Shown here piece by piece: positions 8,447 to 16,606 of a stretch of DNA of 64,000 nt. Each line of letters opens with the position of its first letter. The stretch's first letter is position 1. The position numbers were made by a program, and so were the translations under genes. The notes below the pieces were generated by a model. That model was not told the origin of the DNA. It did not search any database and worked only from the letters and a program-made list of their open reading frames with translations. Source of the stretch: an uncultured Clostridia bacterium (GTDB lineage Bacteria; Bacillota; Clostridia; UMGS1810); contig CAKSTL010000007.1 of the NCBI GenBank assembly GCA_934500875.1, positions 1 through 64,000 of the forward strand, written 5' to 3'.

Positions 8447-9232
8447 ATGATTGACAGAAGAATAGGCGCACAGTATTACACCGTGCGTGACTTTTGCAAA
8501 ACCAAGGAGGACTTTGACCAAACCTGCAAAAAGGTGAGCGAAATCGGCTATAAAACCGTTCAGCTCTCGGGATTGGGCGATATTTCGGCTGCTGACGTCA
8601 AAGAGGTTATCGACAAATATTCGCTGCTCCCCGTTCTTACGCACAGACCGTCTGTGGAGTTTGAAGAAAACCTCGGCAATCTTATAGACTATCACAAAAC
8701 AATCGGCTGCAAAGCCGCAGGACTCGGCGCAATTCCGCTTGACGGCGCAGTCTCAGAGGATGTTCTGGGTGCATTTTTGAAAAAATACAACGCAATAGCC
8801 GAAGAGCTTGAAAAACACGGCATTGTATTTGCATATCACAATCATACTGTTGAATTCGGCAAAATCAAAGGCAAGCACATTCTGGATATTATTGCCGAAA
8901 ACACGCACACGAACTTTAAGCTGACGCTTGATGTTTACTGGGTTGCATTCAGCGGTATGAACCCCGTTAAATGCCTTGAAAAATACAAAAACAAAATTGA
9001 ATGTATTCACTTTAAAGACCTCGGCGTTGACACAAACGAGGGAAAAATGGTAAATCCGATAGTTATGCGCCCCATTTCGGAGGGTAACCTCGACTGGGAC
9101 GAAATCATTGCGGCATCTGACGAATCGGGCGCAAAGTGGGCGCAGGTTGAACAGGATAAATGCTACGGCGAAAATCCGTTTGACTGTATGAAACGAAGTT
9201 ACGAATTTCTTAAAACGAAAGGATTTTGTTAA
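8447..9232 (+). CDS. sugar phosphate isomerase/epimerase-like TIM barrel
   Basis: A 261-residue TIM-barrel protein. Probable divalent-metal ligands lie in YHNHTVEF, LTLDVYWVAFSG, HFKDLG and VEQDKCYG. It is clearly a paralogue of the protein at 23236-24072: both share YHNH, LDV-W, K-KDF/L and VEQD motifs at matching spacing. Known relatives act as keto-sugar isomerases or epimerases, or as lyases on 3-keto-glycosides. The gene is 15 bases after the oxidoreductase gene, with AGAGGAGG upstream. Family is firm, substrate unknown. Confidence 0.9.
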   Translation: MIDRRIGAQYYTVRDFCKTKEDFDQTCKKVSEIGYKTVQLSGLGDISAADVKEVIDKYSLLPVLTHRPSVEFEENLGNLIDYHKTIGCKAAGLGAIPLDGAVSEDVLGAFLKKYNAIAEELEKHGIVFAYHNHTVEFGKIKGKHILDIIAENTHTNFKLTLDVYWVAFSGMNPVKCLEKYKNKIECIHFKDLGVDTNEGKMVNPIVMRPISEGNLDWDEIIAASDESGAKWAQVEQDKCYGENPFDCMKRSYEFLKTKGFC

Positions 9233-9235
9233 ATT

Positions 9236-10234
9236 ATGAAAAAGGCTTGCGTTGTAGGATACGGAAATATAGGCCCTGTTCATACGGCAGCCCTCGAAAA
9301 AGCGGGCAATCTTTACGCCGTATGCGATATTGACGAAAAAAAACTTAAGTGCGCCAAGGAAAAACACAAAAATATTCTGACATTTTCTGATTACGCAAAG
9401 GTTTTGTCCGACAAAAATATCGGCTCGGTGCATATCTGCACACCGCATTATCTTCACGCACCTATGGTTGAAGCGGCGCTTCAAAACGGCAAGGATGTCG
9501 TGCTGGAAAAGCCTGCCGCAATGAGCCTTGCGGAATTTGAACACCTTAAAAAGATTATAGAAGCCTCAGAAAACAGGGTGTGCGTAATTTTGCAAAACAG
9601 ACTTAACAACTGCATTGTAAAGCTTAAAGAGATTGCCGAAAAAAAAGGTGTGCCAATCGGCGTTTGCGGATTTTTAACCTGGCAGCGCACAAAAGAATAT
9701 TACGAGAGTGCGTCCTGGAGGGGAAAAAAGGCAACGGAAGGCGGCGCACTTCTTATAAATCAGGCAATTCATCTTCTTGATATGATGCAGTATATAGCAG
9801 GCGAGCCGAGCGGTGCCGAAGGCAGCATATTCAATCATTCGCTCAAAGGCGTAATTGAGTGCGAAGACACCTGCGAAGCGATAATTTCTTTTAAAAACGG
9901 CTGCAAAGGAGCATTTTATGCAACAAACGCATATTCGCTGACCTCTCCGTATCGGCTGGAGGTAAGCTACAGCGACGCAACATACCGTTACAGCGATAAC
10001 TGCCTGTACGAAATTATCGAAAACACACCGCCTAAAATTATAGAATCGGACTGCACAGCAAAGATTGGAAAATATATATGGGGCAATGCCCACGAGACGG
10101 TTTTGGAGAGATTTTACAGTGAAAAAGAAGCATACGGCACAATAGAAGACGCATATAATGCGCACAAGTTGGTATATGCAATTTACAAAAGTGCGGCGGA
10201 AAACGGAAAATACGTAAAATTAGGAGAGAAATAA
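9236..10234 (+). CDS. second Gfo/Idh/MocA-family oxidoreductase of the operon
   Basis: A 332-residue NAD(P)-dependent oxidoreductase, shorter than the one at 7268. The Rossmann motif GYGNIGPVH is at residues 8-16, the EKP motif (VVLEKPAAMS) lies near residue 90, and GGALLINQAIHLLDMMQYI is the substrate-binding helix. It starts three bases after the previous stop and ends one base before uxuA, so translation is probably coupled. Two different oxidoreductases in one operon could catalyse an oxidation and a later reduction (inference). Confidence 0.93.
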   Translation: MKKACVVGYGNIGPVHTAALEKAGNLYAVCDIDEKKLKCAKEKHKNILTFSDYAKVLSDKNIGSVHICTPHYLHAPMVEAALQNGKDVVLEKPAAMSLAEFEHLKKIIEASENRVCVILQNRLNNCIVKLKEIAEKKGVPIGVCGFLTWQRTKEYYESASWRGKKATEGGALLINQAIHLLDMMQYIAGEPSGAEGSIFNHSLKGVIECEDTCEAIISFKNGCKGAFYATNAYSLTSPYRLEVSYSDATYRYSDNCLYEIIENTPPKIIESDCTAKIGKYIWGNAHETVLERFYSEKEAYGTIEDAYNAHKLVYAIYKSAAENGKYVKLGEK

Positions 10235-10235
10235 A

Positions 10236-11276
10236 ATGCAAATGACATTCAGATGGTACGGAAAAGACGACCCTGTAACACTTGAAAAAATACGGCAAAT
10301 TCCGTATGTTACAGGTATCGTGTCGGCAATTTATGACGTTAAAGCGGGCGGAGCGTGGAGCCTTGAAAAAATTCTTGAGCTTAAAAAAGAAATTGAGGAC
10401 GCAAACCTTAAATTAAGCGTTATCGAAAGCGTTCCTGTTCATGAGGACATTAAAATGGGCTGCGGCGACAGGGACAGATATATTGAAAACTATTGCACAA
10501 CCTTAAGAAACCTTGCAAAAGCAGGAATTGACTGCGTTTGCTATAACTTTATGCCTGTCTTTGACTGGACACGTTCCGACTTAAGCTATCCCCTTCCCGA
10601 CGGCTCGAACGCACTTATTTACGACAATGAAACCGTTTTAAAAATGAATCCTTTAAGCGGCGATTTGTCGCTTCCGGGATGGGACTCAAGCTACACAAAA
10701 GAGGATATGCGCAATCTTTTGGAAAAATACAGCAAAATTACCGAAGAGGATTTGTGGAACAATTTAAAATATTTTCTCGACCGTGTTATAAAGGTTGCCG
10801 AAGAGGTTAAGGTCAAAATGGCAATTCACCCGGATGACCCGCCCTGGAGCATTTTCGGGCTTCCGAGAATTATAACAAACAAGAAAAATATCGAGCGTTT
10901 TTTAAAGCTTTACGACAGCAAATACAACGGACTTACCCTGTGCAGCGGCTCGCTCGGCGCAAATCCCGATAACGATATTCCCGATATGGTGCGCTCGTTT
11001 TGCGACCGTATACATTTTGCGCATATTCGCAACATCAAAATTACCGGCGACAGGTGCTTTGAAGAGGCAGCTCACAAGACCGAGGCAGGCTCGCTTGATA
11101 TTTTTGAAATTGTAAAAGCTTATCACGACTGCGGTTTTGACGGATACATCCGTCCCGACCACGGCAGAATGATTTGGGGCGAAACGGGACGTCCCGGCTA
11201 CGGACTTTATGACCGTGCACTGGGTGCGGTTTACATAAACGGAATTTGGGAGGCTCTTGACCGGCTTAAAAAATAA
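10236..11276 (+). CDS. uxuA: mannonate dehydratase
   Basis: A 346-residue enzyme that dehydrates D-mannonate to 2-keto-3-deoxygluconate, a step of hexuronate breakdown. Family features include the N-terminal MTFRWYGKDDPVTLEKIRQI, CVCYNFMPVFDWTRSDL, MAIHPDDPPWSIFGLPRI and the C-terminal YIRPDHGRMIWGE, whose histidines and acids bind the metal. Length matches Gram-positive UxuA (about 350-360). It sits one base after the oxidoreductase gene and 35 bases before the SDR gene. This is the gene that fixes the operon as a sugar-acid pathway. Confidence 0.96.
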   Translation: MQMTFRWYGKDDPVTLEKIRQIPYVTGIVSAIYDVKAGGAWSLEKILELKKEIEDANLKLSVIESVPVHEDIKMGCGDRDRYIENYCTTLRNLAKAGIDCVCYNFMPVFDWTRSDLSYPLPDGSNALIYDNETVLKMNPLSGDLSLPGWDSSYTKEDMRNLLEKYSKITEEDLWNNLKYFLDRVIKVAEEVKVKMAIHPDDPPWSIFGLPRIITNKKNIERFLKLYDSKYNGLTLCSGSLGANPDNDIPDMVRSFCDRIHFAHIRNIKITGDRCFEEAAHKTEAGSLDIFEIVKAYHDCGFDGYIRPDHGRMIWGETGRPGYGLYDRALGAVYINGIWEALDRLKK

Positions 11277-11311
11277 TATGCACGTTTTAAACAAGAAAGG
11301 AAGTTTTAAAA

Positions 11312-12160
11312 ATGAATTTACCGTTTGAAATAGACTTATCAAACAAGACTGCGGTTGTAACGGGCGGCGGCGGAGTGCTTTGCTCAGGCTTTGCAAAGGC
11401 GATTGCTCAGTGCGGTGCAAAGGTTGCAATACTTGATTTGAGAGAAGAAAACGCAAAAAAAGTTGCAGACGAAATTGTAAAAAACGGCGGCGAGGCTATT
11501 GGCATTTCGGCAAATGTTCTTGAAAAAGACAGCCTTGTATCGGCAAAAAAAATAATAAACGAAAAATTCGGAACGGTTGACATTTTGATAAACGGCGCAG
11601 GCGGAAACCATCCGAAAGGCACAACAACCAAGGAATATTACGAAAGCGGCGACGAGAAAAACGACGGCATTGTAAGCTTTTTTGATTTGGATAAAAGCGG
11701 AGTTGAATTTGTGTTTAACTTAAACTTCTTGGGAACACTTATTCCGACGCAGGTTTTTGCAGCCGATTTGCTTGAAAAAAAGGATGCGGTAATTCTTAAC
11801 GTTTCGTCAATGAACGCATTCTGCCCTCTTACAAAAATTCCTGCGTACAGCGGTGCAAAAGCAGCCGTTTCAAACTTTACAAAATGGCTTGCCGTTCATT
11901 TTTCAAAAACGGGAATACGTGTAAATGCCATTGCGCCGGGATTTTTTATAACCGACCAGAACAGGGCGCTTTTGATTGATTCCGACGGCAATTTCACACC
12001 CCGTTCCAGAAAAATTTTAAACAGCACGCCTATGGGCAGATTTGGCGAAACCGAAGAGCTTACCGGAACGCTTTTGTGGCTTTTGTCAAGCGGCGCAACC
12101 TTTGTAAACGGCGTTGTTGTTCCGGTTGACGGCGGATTTTCGGCATACAGCGGAGTTTAA
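11312..12160 (+). CDS. uxuB: SDR-family fructuronate reductase (mannonate oxidoreductase)
   Basis: A 282-residue short-chain dehydrogenase with cofactor motif TGGGGVLCSGFA (about 18-29), NGAGGNHP, and the catalytic Ser...Tyr-x3-Lys set in VSSMNAFCPLTKIPAYSGAK. Next to uxuA, the best match is the Gram-positive SDR-type UxuB (B. subtilis YjmF-like), which interconverts D-fructuronate and D-mannonate. This differs from the E. coli UxuB fold. AAGGAAG precedes the ATG. It is the last gene of the sugar operon; no kdgK or kdgA follows. Confidence 0.88.
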   Translation: MNLPFEIDLSNKTAVVTGGGGVLCSGFAKAIAQCGAKVAILDLREENAKKVADEIVKNGGEAIGISANVLEKDSLVSAKKIINEKFGTVDILINGAGGNHPKGTTTKEYYESGDEKNDGIVSFFDLDKSGVEFVFNLNFLGTLIPTQVFAADLLEKKDAVILNVSSMNAFCPLTKIPAYSGAKAAVSNFTKWLAVHFSKTGIRVNAIAPGFFITDQNRALLIDSDGNFTPRSRKILNSTPMGRFGETEELTGTLLWLLSSGATFVNGVVVPVDGGFSAYSGV

Positions 12161-12239
12161 AAAAATTGCCGGGAACATATTTTTGCACCTTAAATTTTGG
12201 TTTTTGATAAGGCGTTTTTATGCCGCAGCATTAAAAATA

Positions 12240-12268
12240 TTGACTTTTTCCGATTTGTGGAATATAAT
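12240..12268 (+). promoter_or_regulatory. promoter of the cytidylate-kinase-like gene
   Basis: TTGACT (12240-12245), 17-base spacer, TATAAT (12263-12268), 26 bases before the ATG. Confidence 0.85.
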
Positions 12269-12294
12269 AAAGTTACAAAAGGAGGCGCATAAAT

Positions 12295-12903
12295 ATGAAA
12301 AAAATTGTTACAATTGCGAGAGAATTCGGCAGCGGCGGACGTTATATCGGTAAGCTTGCGGCTGAAAAATTAGGTTATAAATTTTACGATAAAGAGCTTA
12401 TTATGCTTATGTCAAAAGAAAGCGGACTTTCGGACGAGTTTATCGAAGAAGCCGGCGAAAAAGTTACAAACAGTATGCTGTTTAACGTCGCTATGGGCGG
12501 AGTGTACTTAAACCCGGGCTATAACAACACGCTTATGCCGCTTTCAGACAAGCTTTTTGTGGTGCAGAGCAACATTGTAAAGCGTATTGCCGATGAGGGG
12601 CCGTGCGTTATTGTCGGCAGATGTGCAGACTACATTTTAAAAGACCGCAGCGATTGTCTGAACGTATTTATACACTGTCCCGATGAGCAGAAAGCAGAGC
12701 GTGCGACAAAGATTTACAATATGAGTGAAAAGAATATTGAAAAAGAAATAAAACGCCGCAACAAGGCACGTTCGAGCCATTATTACTACTACACGGGGCT
12801 TGACTGGGGTTCTCCGAGCAATTACGACATTGTATTAAACAGCGGCTCGCTCGGTGTTGAAATGTGTGCGGACATCATTGCGGATATCGCAAAAAACTGC
12901 TGA
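12295..12903 (+). CDS. cytidylate-kinase-like protein
   Basis: A 202-residue member of the cytidylate kinase-like family common in Firmicutes. It opens with MKKIVTIAREFGSGGRYIG, in which SGGR replaces a canonical P-loop, and contains KLGYKFYDKELI, GPCVIVGRCADYIL and GVEMCADIIADIAKNC. These proteins probably phosphorylate a small metabolite, but no substrate is established. It has its own promoter and terminator, so it is probably independent of the sugar operon. AAAGGAGG precedes the ATG. Confidence 0.9.
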   Translation: MKKIVTIAREFGSGGRYIGKLAAEKLGYKFYDKELIMLMSKESGLSDEFIEEAGEKVTNSMLFNVAMGGVYLNPGYNNTLMPLSDKLFVVQSNIVKRIADEGPCVIVGRCADYILKDRSDCLNVFIHCPDEQKAERATKIYNMSEKNIEKEIKRRNKARSSHYYYYTGLDWGSPSNYDIVLNSGSLGVEMCADIIADIAKNC

Positions 12904-12925
12904 ATAAATTTTTAAATTAAAAAAA

Positions 12926-12958
12926 CGCTTCCTGTTAAAATTTCGGGAAGCGCTTTTT
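12926..12958 (+). terminator. terminator of the cytidylate-kinase-like gene
   Basis: Stem CGCTTCC / GGAAGCG with a 13-base loop, followed by TTTTT. Confidence 0.8.
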
Positions 12959-12987
12959 ATTTGGAAAAATTATTTGAATTTTCGGTG

Positions 12988-13326
12988 CTTAGCCGAAAGA
13001 GAGTAATCCGAACCCGCCTGAAAAGGCATAATTTCGGCATCTTTTGGCTTGTCATCTTTGCAAGGCGTCAGCCTTGCTGCATCTTCCGCACCAAAATCTG
13101 CTCAAAATTCTATCCTTTTCAGGTCGCAGAATTTTGAGAGAGCGGATTTTTGGTTACGCAAGGCAAAAACGCAGGTAATCCTGTCGGATTGCCGAGTATT
13201 TTAACGCATCGAAAGCGGAAATCCGCCTCTCAAAATCGGAGTTCGGATTACTCTCTTTCGGCTAAGGACAAAGGAAGGCTTTATGCCTTGCAAAGATGAC
13301 AAGATGAAAGATGCCGAAGTTATACC
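12988..13326. repeat. non-coding palindromic element E1 with interleaved inverted repeats
   Basis: This stretch between convergent genes has no plausible gene. Arm A (12988-13013) is a perfect 26-base inverted match to A' (13241-13266). Arm B (13025-13066) matches B' (13285-13326) inverted at about 37 of 42 positions. The order is A-B-A'-B', so the two pairings interleave. Inside, 13101-13111 pairs with 13128-13138, while 13131-13149 can instead pair with 13219-13236, an alternative fold. A core hairpin GGTAATCC-TGTC-GGATTGCC (13174-13193) is shared with the element at 53814-54128. Confidence 0.85.
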
Positions 13327-13344
13327 TTTTTATGCAGATTCGGC

Positions 13345-13878
13345 TTACCTTCTTTCGGATATTGATACCGCCTTTTTTATCGGCACAGAAATCATTTTTG
13401 CCAGAATTACACTTATAATATCCTTCACAAGAAACAACCCCGAAACGGTAAGAAAAGACGCTGCAAATGAGTTTGACGTTACTGCGGCATATTGCAGCAC
13501 GCCGCACAAATGGCACACTATAATGCCCGATATTCCGAGAAGCGTGCTTAAAATTTTTGAAAAATTCTCACCCGCTGCGCACAAAATCACTATTGCAAAG
13601 AAGCCAAAAATAAATCCGCCCGTCGCACCGAACAGCTTTGAAAATCCTGCACCGAAGCCCGAAAATACAGGAAGTCCCACTGCGCCGAGAAGGATATACA
13701 CCAAAACCGCTGCGCATCCCTTCTTTGCGCCGATTATGTATCCGCACAAAGCAACCGCAAAAGTTTGCAGTGTAAACGGTATTCCGAACGGAGTAGGTAT
13801 TGCTATCTGCGAGCAAACGCATAATATTGCGGCAAACAGCGCTGTAAAAATTATGTTTTTTGTTTTTGTCTGTTGCAT
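13345..13878 (-). CDS. bioY: biotin transporter S component BioY
   Basis: A 177-residue membrane protein with about six hydrophobic segments, the length and topology of BioY, the biotin-binding S component of an energy-coupling-factor transporter. Diagnostic stretches are IPTPFGIPFTLQTFAVAL and VYILLGAVGLPVFSGFGAG. It needs the shared EcfAAT module, which is not in this window. The start at 13878 is chosen because GGGGTG lies six bases upstream. A BirA-type operator overlaps its promoter, so expression should fall when biotin is plentiful. The gene ends against element E1. Confidence 0.94.
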   Translation of the reverse strand: MQQTKTKNIIFTALFAAILCVCSQIAIPTPFGIPFTLQTFAVALCGYIIGAKKGCAAVLVYILLGAVGLPVFSGFGAGFSKLFGATGGFIFGFFAIVILCAAGENFSKILSTLLGISGIIVCHLCGVLQYAAVTSNSFAASFLTVSGLFLVKDIISVILAKMISVPIKKAVSISERR

Positions 13879-13926
13879 TTTGCACCCCAATTTTTAAAGT
13901 TTGTTACATTTTCCATATCTTTCTTG

Positions 13927-13955
13927 ATTATACACTATCAAAAAACTTTTGTCAA
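13927..13955 (-). promoter_or_regulatory. consensus promoter of bioY
   Basis: Minus strand TTGACA (13950-13955), 17-base spacer, TATAAT (13927-13932): a perfect consensus, 48 bases before the ATG. Confidence 0.9.
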
Positions 13956-13981
13956 CTATAAATTAAATATTTGGTTGACAA
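13949..13981. promoter_or_regulatory. BirA (biotin repressor) operator
   Basis: TTGTCAAC at 13949-13956 and GTTGACAA at 13974-13981 are perfect inverted half-sites; counted as nine-base half-sites they are 15 bases apart, the BirA architecture known from Firmicutes. One half-site covers the bioY -35 hexamer, so a bound repressor would block RNA polymerase. Confidence 0.88.
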
Positions 13982-14035
13982 AAACAACAAAAACATCCAC
14001 CCTGACTGCAACAAAGACGCCCGATTTTATTCTGA

Positions 14036-14073
14036 CAAAAAAAACAACCGGTTTGCCTAATTGCAAACCGGTT
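14036..14073 (-). terminator. terminator of the ribosomal-protein operon
   Basis: Stem AACCGGTTTGC / GCAAACCGGTT (14046-14073) followed on the minus strand by a T-rich tail, 22 bases after the rplL stop. Confidence 0.9.
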
Positions 14074-14095
14074 ATACTTTCTGTATAAAGTTAAA

Positions 14096-14467
14096 TTATT
14101 TCAATTCAACCTTAGCGCCTGCTTCTTCGAGCTGAGCTTTAAACTTCTCAGCATCCTCTTTGTTTGCGCCTTCTTTAATTGTCTTGGGTGCGCCGTCAAC
14201 CATATCCTTAGCTTCTTTGAGGCCAAGACCTGTGATTTCTCTTACAACCTTAACAACTTTAAGTTTAGCAGCACCTGCATCAGCCAAAACAACGTCGAAC
14301 TCTGTTTTTTCAGCAGCAGCACCGCCTTCAGCGCCGCCTGCAACAGCAACTGCAACAGGAGCAGCAGCGCTAACGCCAAACTCTTCTTCCATCATTTTTA
14401 CCAATTCTGCAACTTCAAGTAATTTTAATTCTTTAATATCAGCAAGAATCTGTTCTACTTTACTCAT
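14096..14467 (-). CDS. rplL: ribosomal protein L7/L12
   Basis: A 123-residue stalk protein. The N-terminal dimerisation domain (SKVEQILADIKELKLLEVAE) is followed by an Ala/Gly-rich hinge (about residues 38-55) and the C-terminal factor-binding domain (EFDVVL...KLKVVKVVREITGLGLKEAK). Several dimers bind L10 and recruit translation GTPases. ATG at 14467 is chosen because GAGGAGG lies eight to nine bases upstream; the longer frame would start inside it. It is the last gene of the operon, before a strong terminator. Confidence 0.98.
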   Translation of the reverse strand: MSKVEQILADIKELKLLEVAELVKMMEEEFGVSAAAPVAVAVAGGAEGGAAAEKTEFDVVLADAGAAKLKVVKVVREITGLGLKEAKDMVDGAPKTIKEGANKEDAEKFKAQLEEAGAKVELK

Positions 14468-14511
14468 AATAATGTACCTCCTCAAATAATAATAAAATTA
14501 AATTTCAACAA

Positions 14512-15126
14512 TTATTCAGCAGCGTTAGCTTCCTCTGCGGGTGCAGCTTCTTCTGCTTTGGGTGCTTCTTCAGCCACAGGAGCGGCTTCTTCAGCGGCCT
14601 CTTCTTTTTTCGGTGCTTCAATCTCGCTAAGCTCCACGCCGTTATCAACAATAGCCTGCAAGGTTCTTGCCAAAGCGGAGATAGGCGAATTCAAGCTGCC
14701 CATAATTTTTGCGATAAGAACATCTTTCGACGGAGTTTTAGCGAGCTGATTGATTTCGTCCAAAGAAATAACTTTACCGTCCAAAAATCCCGATTTGATT
14801 TCAAGCTTTTCGTTATCTTTTGCAAAATCTGCAATAACCTTTGCAGGAGCAACCGGGTCATCATAGCTTACAGCAAGCGATGTAGGACCGTTCAAAACAG
14901 CGTCAAGCTCGTCAAATCCAACCTCTTTAGCCGCAAAACGTGTGAGTGTGTTTTTAACAACCTTATACTCAACGCCTGCTGCACGGAGTTTATTACGGAG
15001 GTCTGTATCCTCCTCAACCGTCAAACCGCAATAGTCAACCAAAACACCTGCCTGAGCTGTTTTGAGTTTTTCTGTCATCTCGGCAACGATTTGTTTTTTC
15101 GATTCCAAAACTTTTGTACTTGGCAT
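14512..15126 (-). CDS. rplJ: ribosomal protein L10
   Basis: A 204-residue protein that ties the L7/L12 dimers to 23S rRNA. Recognisable parts are the N-terminal PSTKVLESKKQIVAEMTEKL, DYCGLTVEEDTDLRNKLR, YKVVKNTLTRFAA and GPTSLAVSYDDPVAPAKV. The last 40 residues are an Ala/Glu/Pro-rich tail (EEAAPVAEEAPKAEEAAP), longer than in E. coli L10. ATG at 15126 has GGGAGGTG upstream. An L10 leader RNA precedes it, so free L10 or the L10-L12 complex should repress its own synthesis. Confidence 0.98.
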   Translation of the reverse strand: MPSTKVLESKKQIVAEMTEKLKTAQAGVLVDYCGLTVEEDTDLRNKLRAAGVEYKVVKNTLTRFAAKEVGFDELDAVLNGPTSLAVSYDDPVAPAKVIADFAKDNEKLEIKSGFLDGKVISLDEINQLAKTPSKDVLIAKIMGSLNSPISALARTLQAIVDNGVELSEIEAPKKEEAAEEAAPVAEEAPKAEEAAPAEEANAAE

Positions 15127-15140
15127 AACTTTCACCTCCC

Positions 15141-15262
15141 GAATAATATACAAAAAGGGTTTCACGCACAGACCACGAGAAACCCAATAATAACAGTGTT
15201 AAAATTAAATCCTCGGCAGGAAATTAAGCAAATATGCACCTGCTGTCTGTGGACACCTTATA
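15141..15262 (-). ncRNA. L10 leader (autoregulatory mRNA element) with attenuator
   Basis: The minus-strand leader of rplJ carries GTCCACAGACAGCAGGTGC and CCTGCCGAGG, the conserved kink-turn region of the L10 leader family known from Firmicutes. It is followed by the hairpin GGGTTTC / GAAACCC and TTTTT (15149-15184), an intrinsic-terminator-like attenuator before the RBS. Binding of L10 would favour termination (established for the family). Confidence 0.85.
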
Positions 15263-15263
15263 A

Positions 15264-15292
15264 TTTATATCACAAACTGAAGCTTTTGTCAA
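15264..15292 (-). promoter_or_regulatory. internal promoter for rplJ-rplL
   Basis: Minus strand TTGACA (15287-15292), 17-base spacer, TATAAA (15264-15269), located between rplA and the L10 leader. Confidence 0.85.
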
Positions 15293-15306
15293 CCCTTTTT
15301 TTAAAA

Positions 15307-15999
15307 TTAACCTAATTTAGCGGGATTAATTTTAACGCCGGGGCCCATTGTGGATGCAACTGCAACGGATTTGATGTACTGACCCTTTGCAGCGGCAGGT
15401 TTAGCTTTGATAACCGCACCCATAAGCGTATTAAAGTTTTCAGCAAGCTTCTGTGCGCCAAACGATGCTTTACCGATTGGGCAGTGAATGATGTTTGTTT
15501 TATCAAGACGGTACTCGATTTTACCTGCTTTGATATCTTTAACAGCCTTTGCAACGTCGGGTGTAACAGTACCTGCTTTGGGGTTAGGCATAAGACCTTT
15601 AGGACCCAAAACTCTACCGATACGTCCGACAACGCCCATCATATCGGGTGTTGCAACAACTACGTCAAATTCAAACCAGTTTTCGCCCTGAATTTTCTGA
15701 ACCAGTTCTTCGCCGCCTACATAATCTGCACCGGCTTCTTCGGCAATCTTAACGTTATCGCCCTTGGCAAACACCAAAACTCTGATTTTCTTACCTGTTC
15801 CGTGCGGAAGCACAACAGCACCACGAACCTGCTGGTCTGCGTGACGTGAGTCAACACCGAGTCTTATGTGAGCCTCAACTGTTTCGTCAAACTTAGCTTT
15901 TGCTGTTTTTACAACAACGTCAAAAGCCTCGTCGGTATCATACAATTTTAACTTTTCAATCAATTTTGAACTTTCAACATATTTTTTGCCTTTATGCAC
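15307..15999 (-). CDS. rplA: ribosomal protein L1
   Basis: A 230-residue protein of the 50S L1 stalk, which moves deacylated tRNA out of the E site. Family signatures include HIRLGVDSRHADQQVRGAVV, LPHGTGKKIRVLVFA, GRIGRVLGPKGLMPNPKAGT and the C-terminal STMGPGVKINP. It follows rplK, the universal rplK-rplA order, and AAGGAGGAA precedes the start. The promoter for rplJ lies directly downstream, so rplA may end the first transcript or be read through. Confidence 0.98.
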   Translation of the reverse strand: MHKGKKYVESSKLIEKLKLYDTDEAFDVVVKTAKAKFDETVEAHIRLGVDSRHADQQVRGAVVLPHGTGKKIRVLVFAKGDNVKIAEEAGADYVGGEELVQKIQGENWFEFDVVVATPDMMGVVGRIGRVLGPKGLMPNPKAGTVTPDVAKAVKDIKAGKIEYRLDKTNIIHCPIGKASFGAQKLAENFNTLMGAVIKAKPAAAKGQYIKSVAVASTMGPGVKINPAKLG

Positions 16000-16065
16000 T
16001 ATTCTTCCTCCTTTAAGTGGTTAATCGGAAAATAAATTCCTCCCACGCTATCTTAACAAGACCAA

Positions 16066-16491
16066 TCAGTCTTCAACCGTGATGCCCATACTTCTTGCAG
16101 TACCGGCAATCATACTCATAGCCGATTCAACAGAAGCAGCGTTTAAATCAGGCATTTTCTTCTCTGCAATTTCTTTCAGAGCGTCTTTGCTGATTTTTGC
16201 AACCTTAGTCTTGTTGGGAACTCCCGAGCCGCTTTCAATTTTGCAAGCCTTCTTAAGAAGAACTGCTGCCGGGGGAGTTTTTGTGATAAACGAGAAAGAC
16301 CTGTCCTGATATACCGTTATAACAACCGGAATAATAAGACCTGCATCCTTAGCCGTTTTTTCATTGAACTCTTTACAGAACTGCATAATGTTAACACCAT
16401 GCTGACCCAAAGCAGGACCTACCGGGGGAGCCGGTGTAGCCTTACCTGCACCAATCTGTAACTTAATGTAACCTGTAACTTTCTGTGCCAT
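16066..16491 (-). CDS. rplK: ribosomal protein L11
   Basis: A 141-residue protein of the GTPase-associated centre, full length for the family. The N-terminal domain holds IKLQIGAGKATPAPPVGPAL and the C-terminal rRNA-binding domain holds SGSGVPNKTKVAKISKDAL and AGTARSMGI. AGGAGGTG precedes the ATG. It lies between nusG and rplA, the usual order. Confidence 0.98.
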   Translation of the reverse strand: MAQKVTGYIKLQIGAGKATPAPPVGPALGQHGVNIMQFCKEFNEKTAKDAGLIIPVVITVYQDRSFSFITKTPPAAVLLKKACKIESGSGVPNKTKVAKISKDALKEIAEKKMPDLNAASVESAMSMIAGTARSMGITVED

Positions 16492-16606
16492 TTAAGAACA
16501 CCTCCTTACAAAAATGTGGTATGGCGGAAAATTTCGGGAAAACCCTATTCCTCCCACTCTATAATAAACGGAAAACCCGAATATTATCTATAAAACAAAG
16601 CGAATA

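Noticed and set aside
12161..12239. Terminator between uxuB and the cytidylate-kinase-like gene
   Set aside because: Only a weak GGC/GCC pair around a T stretch is visible; I could not support a proper hairpin, so the sugar operon may read through.
13283..13897. Plus-strand reading frame opposite bioY
   Set aside because: It mirrors bioY and the B' arm, lacks family signatures and has no ribosome site; the BioY frame on the other strand is convincing.
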